A stretch of 9,362 nucleotides of DNA from Methylophilaceae bacterium. GTDB lineage: Bacteria; Pseudomonadota; Gammaproteobacteria; Burkholderiales; Methylophilaceae. The stretch lies in the NCBI GenBank assembly GCA_017880825.1, contig JADGRN010000046.1:1-9362 (forward strand), given 5' to 3'. Under the pieces are notes generated by a model, which worked only from the letters and a program-made list of their open reading frames with translations, searched no databases and had not been told where the DNA came from. Shown in pieces: positions 7,354-9,362 of the stretch (positions are counted from its first letter, which is position 1; every line of letters begins with the position of its first letter). Made by a program: the position numbers and the translations under genes.

Positions 7354-7926
7354 TCAGAGTATGAAAGGTAACAGGGCTGAAACACGCCGGCAGTATGCCT
7401 GATATGCCTCTCCGAATTGCTCGCGCATCCAGCACTCCTCGAGCCGAAGCTTGCGCCACAAGGCCCATAGAGCGATGGCTACGGCAAGAATGCCTCGCCA
7501 TTCACCACGGGCCATTGCGGAACCTACAAAGGCAAGCAAAAGCCCAGTGTAGATAGGGTGACGAACAATGGCATAAGGGCCGCTTGTGATGAGTTCATGG
7601 CCTTCCTTGATGGTCACAATGCCGCTCCAATTGCTGCCGATGTGGTGGCGTGCCCAGACAGTAAGTAGCAGACCTCCAGCGGCCAGAACCGCACCAGCCC
7701 AGAACGGCCATGTGGCCAATGGCAGGAAGCGCGCACCAAGAAAGGGAAGCGGCACACTCGGAACCCAGAGAAGAAGCAGCGCGAGCAGGAGCGGACCTAT
7801 GTGCAAGAGCCGCGACGGCAACGATTCACGCCGCGCAGCGACCTTGACATTGCGTGACAAGGCCCACCAGTAGGCTGCCCAGCTCAGCCACATGACAGGG
7901 AATAGGTAGCTATACACGAGAGCCAT
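7354..7926 (-). CDS. Isoprenylcysteine carboxyl methyltransferase (ICMT)-family membrane methyltransferase
   Basis: Polytopic membrane protein of 190 residues from the ATG at 7926 (201 from the ATG at 7959). Hydrophobic segments lie at about 14-30, 55-70 and 82-100, and another spans about 136-150 (numbering from 7959). The signature GPYAIVRHPIYTG (127-139) and the C-terminal RLEECWMREQFGEAYQAYCRRV (172-193) are the SAM-binding and catalytic region of ICMT/PEMT-like enzymes. Bacterial members methylate unknown, probably lipid or thiol, acceptors; isoprenylcysteine itself is unlikely. The ATG at 7959 sits inside the L' box of a degenerate attC site, so the ATG at 7926, beyond the cassette boundary, is the more likely start. 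It reads in the same direction as the DUF2238 gene and ends 34 bp before the uvrB relic, with no attC seen after it. Confidence 0.85.
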   Translation of the reverse strand: MALVYSYLFPVMWLSWAAYWWALSRNVKVAARRESLPSRLLHIGPLLLALLLLWVPSVPLPFLGARFLPLATWPFWAGAVLAAGGLLLTVWARHHIGSNWSGIVTIKEGHELITSGPYAIVRHPIYTGLLLAFVGSAMARGEWRGILAVAIALWALWRKLRLEECWMREQFGEAYQAYCRRVSALLPFIL

Positions 7927-7943
7927 GGGCAATGCCAAATGGG

Positions 7944-8015
7944 GGCTAGCGGTTGACATGAGCGGTCCACGGAGGCCGGAGGCCGCAGCGGGTCAACTCG
8001 ATGGAAGGGTCAGGC
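7944..8015 (-). repeat. Degenerate integron attC site at the end of the DUF2238 cassette
   Basis: Read on the minus strand: R''-like GCCTGAC (8015-8009, consensus RYYYAAC) contains the TGA stop of the DUF2238 gene. L'' CATCGAG (8003-7997) pairs with L' CTCATG (7962-7957), leaving one extrahelical C in L'', as in real attC sites. A G+C-rich centre with GGCC repeats lies between them. R' is degenerate: GCTAGCC (7950-7944) in place of GTTRRRY. The 72-nt length is within the attC range. The intact L pair and gene position support it; the damaged R' suggests it is inactive. Confidence 0.5.
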
Positions 8016-8642
8016 TGCATCTTCATCGCGCCATATGCGTCGAATCTGGTGATCATGGACATGCGAGAACAGAAGCAGGGCGGTGACAGCGTCGATGAGC
8101 GCAATAAACATGTCGGATTGAGTATCCCACGGGTCGCCCTGTGTAGCCAGGAACGCATCGGCACCCTGTCCCATAGCAATGGCCACAGCCCACTCAATGA
8201 GTTCGTACGATGCACTGATGGCCAAAACGATGCAGATCACGACAAAGGCGAGCATCTTTCTTCCGCGCACGTACTGACCTCTAATGAGAATCTCGCGAGC
8301 GGCAAGGGCGGGCACAAAACCCTGAAAAAAGTGCCCGATTTTGTCGTATGGGTTGCGGCTAAGGCCAAGAAAATCGGCGAGATGGAAGCCGAGAGGAACT
8401 CGTGCGTACGTGTAAGTACCCCCGATCATGAGCACAATGGCGTGCAGGAAGATGCAAACATAAAGCAAGGTGGTTAGCGGGAAGCGGCGATAAGTTGTCC
8501 ACAGAACCGGCAATGCGATGATCACAGGGAGCACCTCTAGCGCCCAAGTAGCACGGTCATAAGGCCGAACGCCGGATAGTGCGAGCAGCCCGACTAGCGC
8601 GACTGACGCAACCAAGAGGAAATAAGAGCGTTTTACGGGCAT
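8010..8642 (-). CDS. DUF2238 (YjdF-like) integral membrane protein
   Basis: A 210-residue polytopic membrane protein, about the size of E. coli YjdF (209). Family signatures are visible: the DKIGHFFQGFVPALAAREILIR segment, then ASYELIEW, and GQGADAFLATQGDPWDTQSDMF followed by ALIDAVTALLL. About six hydrophobic segments alternate with short loops. The function of the family is unknown. The frame opens upstream to an ATG at 8717, but those 25 residues translate attC-like DNA, so the ATG at 8642 (MPVKRSYFLL) is chosen; it lies 12 nt after an R'-like GTTAGGT (8660-8654), the short spacing typical of cassette genes. The TGA stop lies in the R''-like box of the next attC. No clear Shine-Dalgarno. 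Confidence 0.87.
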   Translation of the reverse strand: MPVKRSYFLLVASVALVGLLALSGVRPYDRATWALEVLPVIIALPVLWTTYRRFPLTTLLYVCIFLHAIVLMIGGTYTYARVPLGFHLADFLGLSRNPYDKIGHFFQGFVPALAAREILIRGQYVRGRKMLAFVVICIVLAISASYELIEWAVAIAMGQGADAFLATQGDPWDTQSDMFIALIDAVTALLLFSHVHDHQIRRIWRDEDAA

Positions 8643-8653
8643 GATTGGAAGCA

Positions 8654-8696
8654 ACCTAACGTGCAAGCTCACCGGCGCGCCGCTTGCGAGTAAAGG
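8654..8696 (-). repeat. Short attC-like remnant ahead of the DUF2238 gene
   Basis: On the minus strand CCTTTAC (8696-8690) can pair, with one mismatch, to GTTAGG of GTTAGGT (8660-8654, a match to R' GTTRRRY). Inside, GCAAGC (8687-8682) pairs with GCTTGC (8668-8663). At 43 nt it is shorter than known attC sites and R'' lacks the AAC, so it could be a truncated or hybrid site. The 57 bp between it and the full attC hold no gene, only a small hairpin GCCTGC-GTCG-GCAGGC. Confidence 0.35.
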
Positions 8697-8751
8697 CGCC
8701 GAAGGGGGCAAACGCACAGCCTGCCGACGCAGGCGTAGCGCGGTAGTCCAG

Positions 8752-8836
8752 AGAGCTAACGTCTAGCTTCAGGAGCCGACGGCCAGCAGGCGAAGTGCTG
8801 CTGGGTGCCGGTCCCCTGGAAGCGTAGGTTAGCTCT
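8752..8836 (-). repeat. Integron attC recombination site (well formed)
   Basis: On the minus strand AGAGCTAAC (8836-8828) and GTTAGCTCT (8760-8752) are perfect 9-bp outer arms containing the R'' and R' boxes. After an unpaired spacer (CTAC / TAGAC), L'' GCTTCCAGG pairs with L' CCTGAAGC, leaving one extrahelical C in L''. An imperfect stem follows and ends in CCAGCAG / CTGCTGG around an 8-nt loop. The position of the extra base in L'' fixes the orientation: cassettes read right to left, like the genes. R'' departs from RYYYAAC at one base (AGCTAAC) and R' from GTTRRRY at one base (GTTAGCT), which compensate each other. The TAA stop of the ORF at 8829 lies in R''. Confidence 0.75.
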
Positions 8837-8963
8837 TGATGCCAAATGAGGCTTTGCGGGCAATCGTTTCATAAACAGACAGCAACCAACGCATTAGATC
8901 ATCCTTTCTTCGTTCGGTAATAGTGCCTATTCCCCAAATTGCACTGATGGTTCCAAAGACCAC
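8829..8963 (-). CDS. Short membrane ORF ending inside attC (start uncertain, possibly truncated)
   Basis: An open minus-strand frame runs from just after a TAA at 9002-9000 to TAA at 8831-8829, 56 codons. It has a convincing membrane-protein look: hydrophobic ATSVIVVFGTISAIWGIGTI, then charged TERRKDDL and an amphipathic tail MRWLLSVYETIARKASF. There is no ATG at its head; the first usable codon is GTG at 8963 (44 codons), which cuts the hydrophobic segment short. The gene may therefore be a 5'-truncated relic fused behind the secreted-protein gene, or may start at a non-standard codon. Its stop lies in the R'' box of the attC, as in many true cassettes. No family recognised. Confidence 0.4.
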   Translation of the reverse strand: MVFGTISAIWGIGTITERRKDDLMRWLLSVYETIARKASFGIKS

Positions 8964-9010
8964 GATAACAGAGGTGGCCCCGCTAGGAAATAATAATTTT
9001 TAGAGATTAA

Positions 9011-9325
9011 TTACTCTGGATACTTGATAGACCAATTTGCGTCACACGTATAATTAAACACTGTGTTAGCCATGTTTTCGGAGCAATCACAATCTTGAAC
9101 CTGCATCAGGGGTTGCTTTTCGCGCTTATTGAAAATCCTCTCGTTCGCAGTAGCATGTTTATTTTTCAGATCCATCTCATCAGTTGCCTTGCGTTTTGCG
9201 TCAGCACAGGCCTGTGTTCTGTTGCTGCTTGTTACTGTTACGGTGCCAACAACCTCACCTGCAAAAGAATAGGTAGTGATAAAAAGTGTGAACGAAATAC
9301 AAAGACTCGCTCCCCGTTTTAGCAT
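9011..9325 (-). CDS. Small secreted cysteine-containing protein, unknown function
   Basis: A 104-residue protein. MLKRGASLCISFTLFITTYSFA is a typical Sec signal peptide (basic start, hydrophobic core, S-F-A before the likely cleavage ahead of Gly23). The mature part is about 82 residues, with CADAKRKATDEM, then a CDC pair, and YTCDANW near the end: four cysteines that could form two disulfides in the periplasm. No known family recognised. Its DNA is A+T rich, unlike the G+C-rich genes to its left. ATG at 9325 is the first codon of the frame seen in the window; no Shine-Dalgarno is evident. It is followed after only 11 bp by the short membrane frame and then the attC, so both may belong to one cassette. 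The right edge of the window (9326-9362) shows no attC. Confidence 0.65.
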   Translation of the reverse strand: MLKRGASLCISFTLFITTYSFAGEVVGTVTVTSSNRTQACADAKRKATDEMDLKNKHATANERIFNKREKQPLMQVQDCDCSENMANTVFNYTCDANWSIKYPE

Positions 9326-9362
9326 TAGTACAATTTTTGTGTAGGAATAATTAGAATCCGCT

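Noticed and set aside
7946..8215. 89-codon minus ORF ending PDPSIELTRCGLRPP...
   Set aside because: Its end is a translation of the attC-like sequence and the rest is a shadow of the DUF2238 gene.
8001..8477. 158-codon plus-strand ORF opposite the DUF2238 gene
   Set aside because: The minus frame matches the DUF2238 family strongly; this frame has no recognisable protein character.
6352..9362. Insertion sequence, transposase or CRISPR as the source of the accessory block
   Set aside because: No transposase or integrase frame, no terminal inverted repeats bounding the block, no regularly spaced short repeats.

Overview
The window looks like a chromosomal segment of a betaproteobacterium, probably in or near the Nitrosomonadales (Gallionella/Nitrosomonas/Methylophilus-like). 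This rests on the UvrB N-terminus (MIVTYP...), the subgroup Ib aspartate aminotransferase and the AsmA / DUF421 (YetF) pair; it is inference from protein character, not from a search.

Left part (1-6351) is ordinary core chromosome. It holds the N-terminal half of a TonB-like envelope protein (minus, runs off the left edge) and a tRNA-Asn(GTT) on the minus strand with its own sigma70 promoter and terminator. Then come a plus-strand pair (AsmA-family protein and a YetF/DUF421 membrane protein), a convergent PLP aminotransferase gene (minus), a decayed TPR gene (minus), and uvrB (plus). The YetF and aminotransferase stop codons abut with no base between them, and the YetF terminator hairpin lies inside its own last codons.

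Right part (6352-9362) is accessory. All genes lie on the minus strand and their composition differs from the core: the first three are G+C rich, the last stretch is A+T rich. In the direction of transcription (right to left) they are a small secreted cysteine-containing protein, a short membrane ORF, a DUF2238 (YjdF-like) membrane protein, an isoprenylcysteine-methyltransferase-family membrane protein and a class I SAM methyltransferase. Between them are sequences that fold like integron attC recombination sites. The best one (8752-8836) has perfect 9-bp outer arms, an unpaired spacer, an inner L box with one extrahelical base and a long stem. Its orientation matches the genes, and the stop codon of the upstream ORF lies in its R'' box. 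A second, degenerate site (7944-8015) begins at the stop codon of the DUF2238 gene. I read this region as a cassette array with no integrase visible in the window (a CALIN, or the far end of a chromosomal integron).

A 119-bp, about 90% identical copy of uvrB codons 587-626 (7201-7319) lies between the two methyltransferase genes, about 0.85 kb past the end of the intact uvrB. It suggests that uvrB's 3' flank was rearranged when the accessory DNA arrived. Nothing here is a CRISPR, an rRNA or a recognisable transposase. The most interesting structure is the cassette array joined to the uvrB relic.
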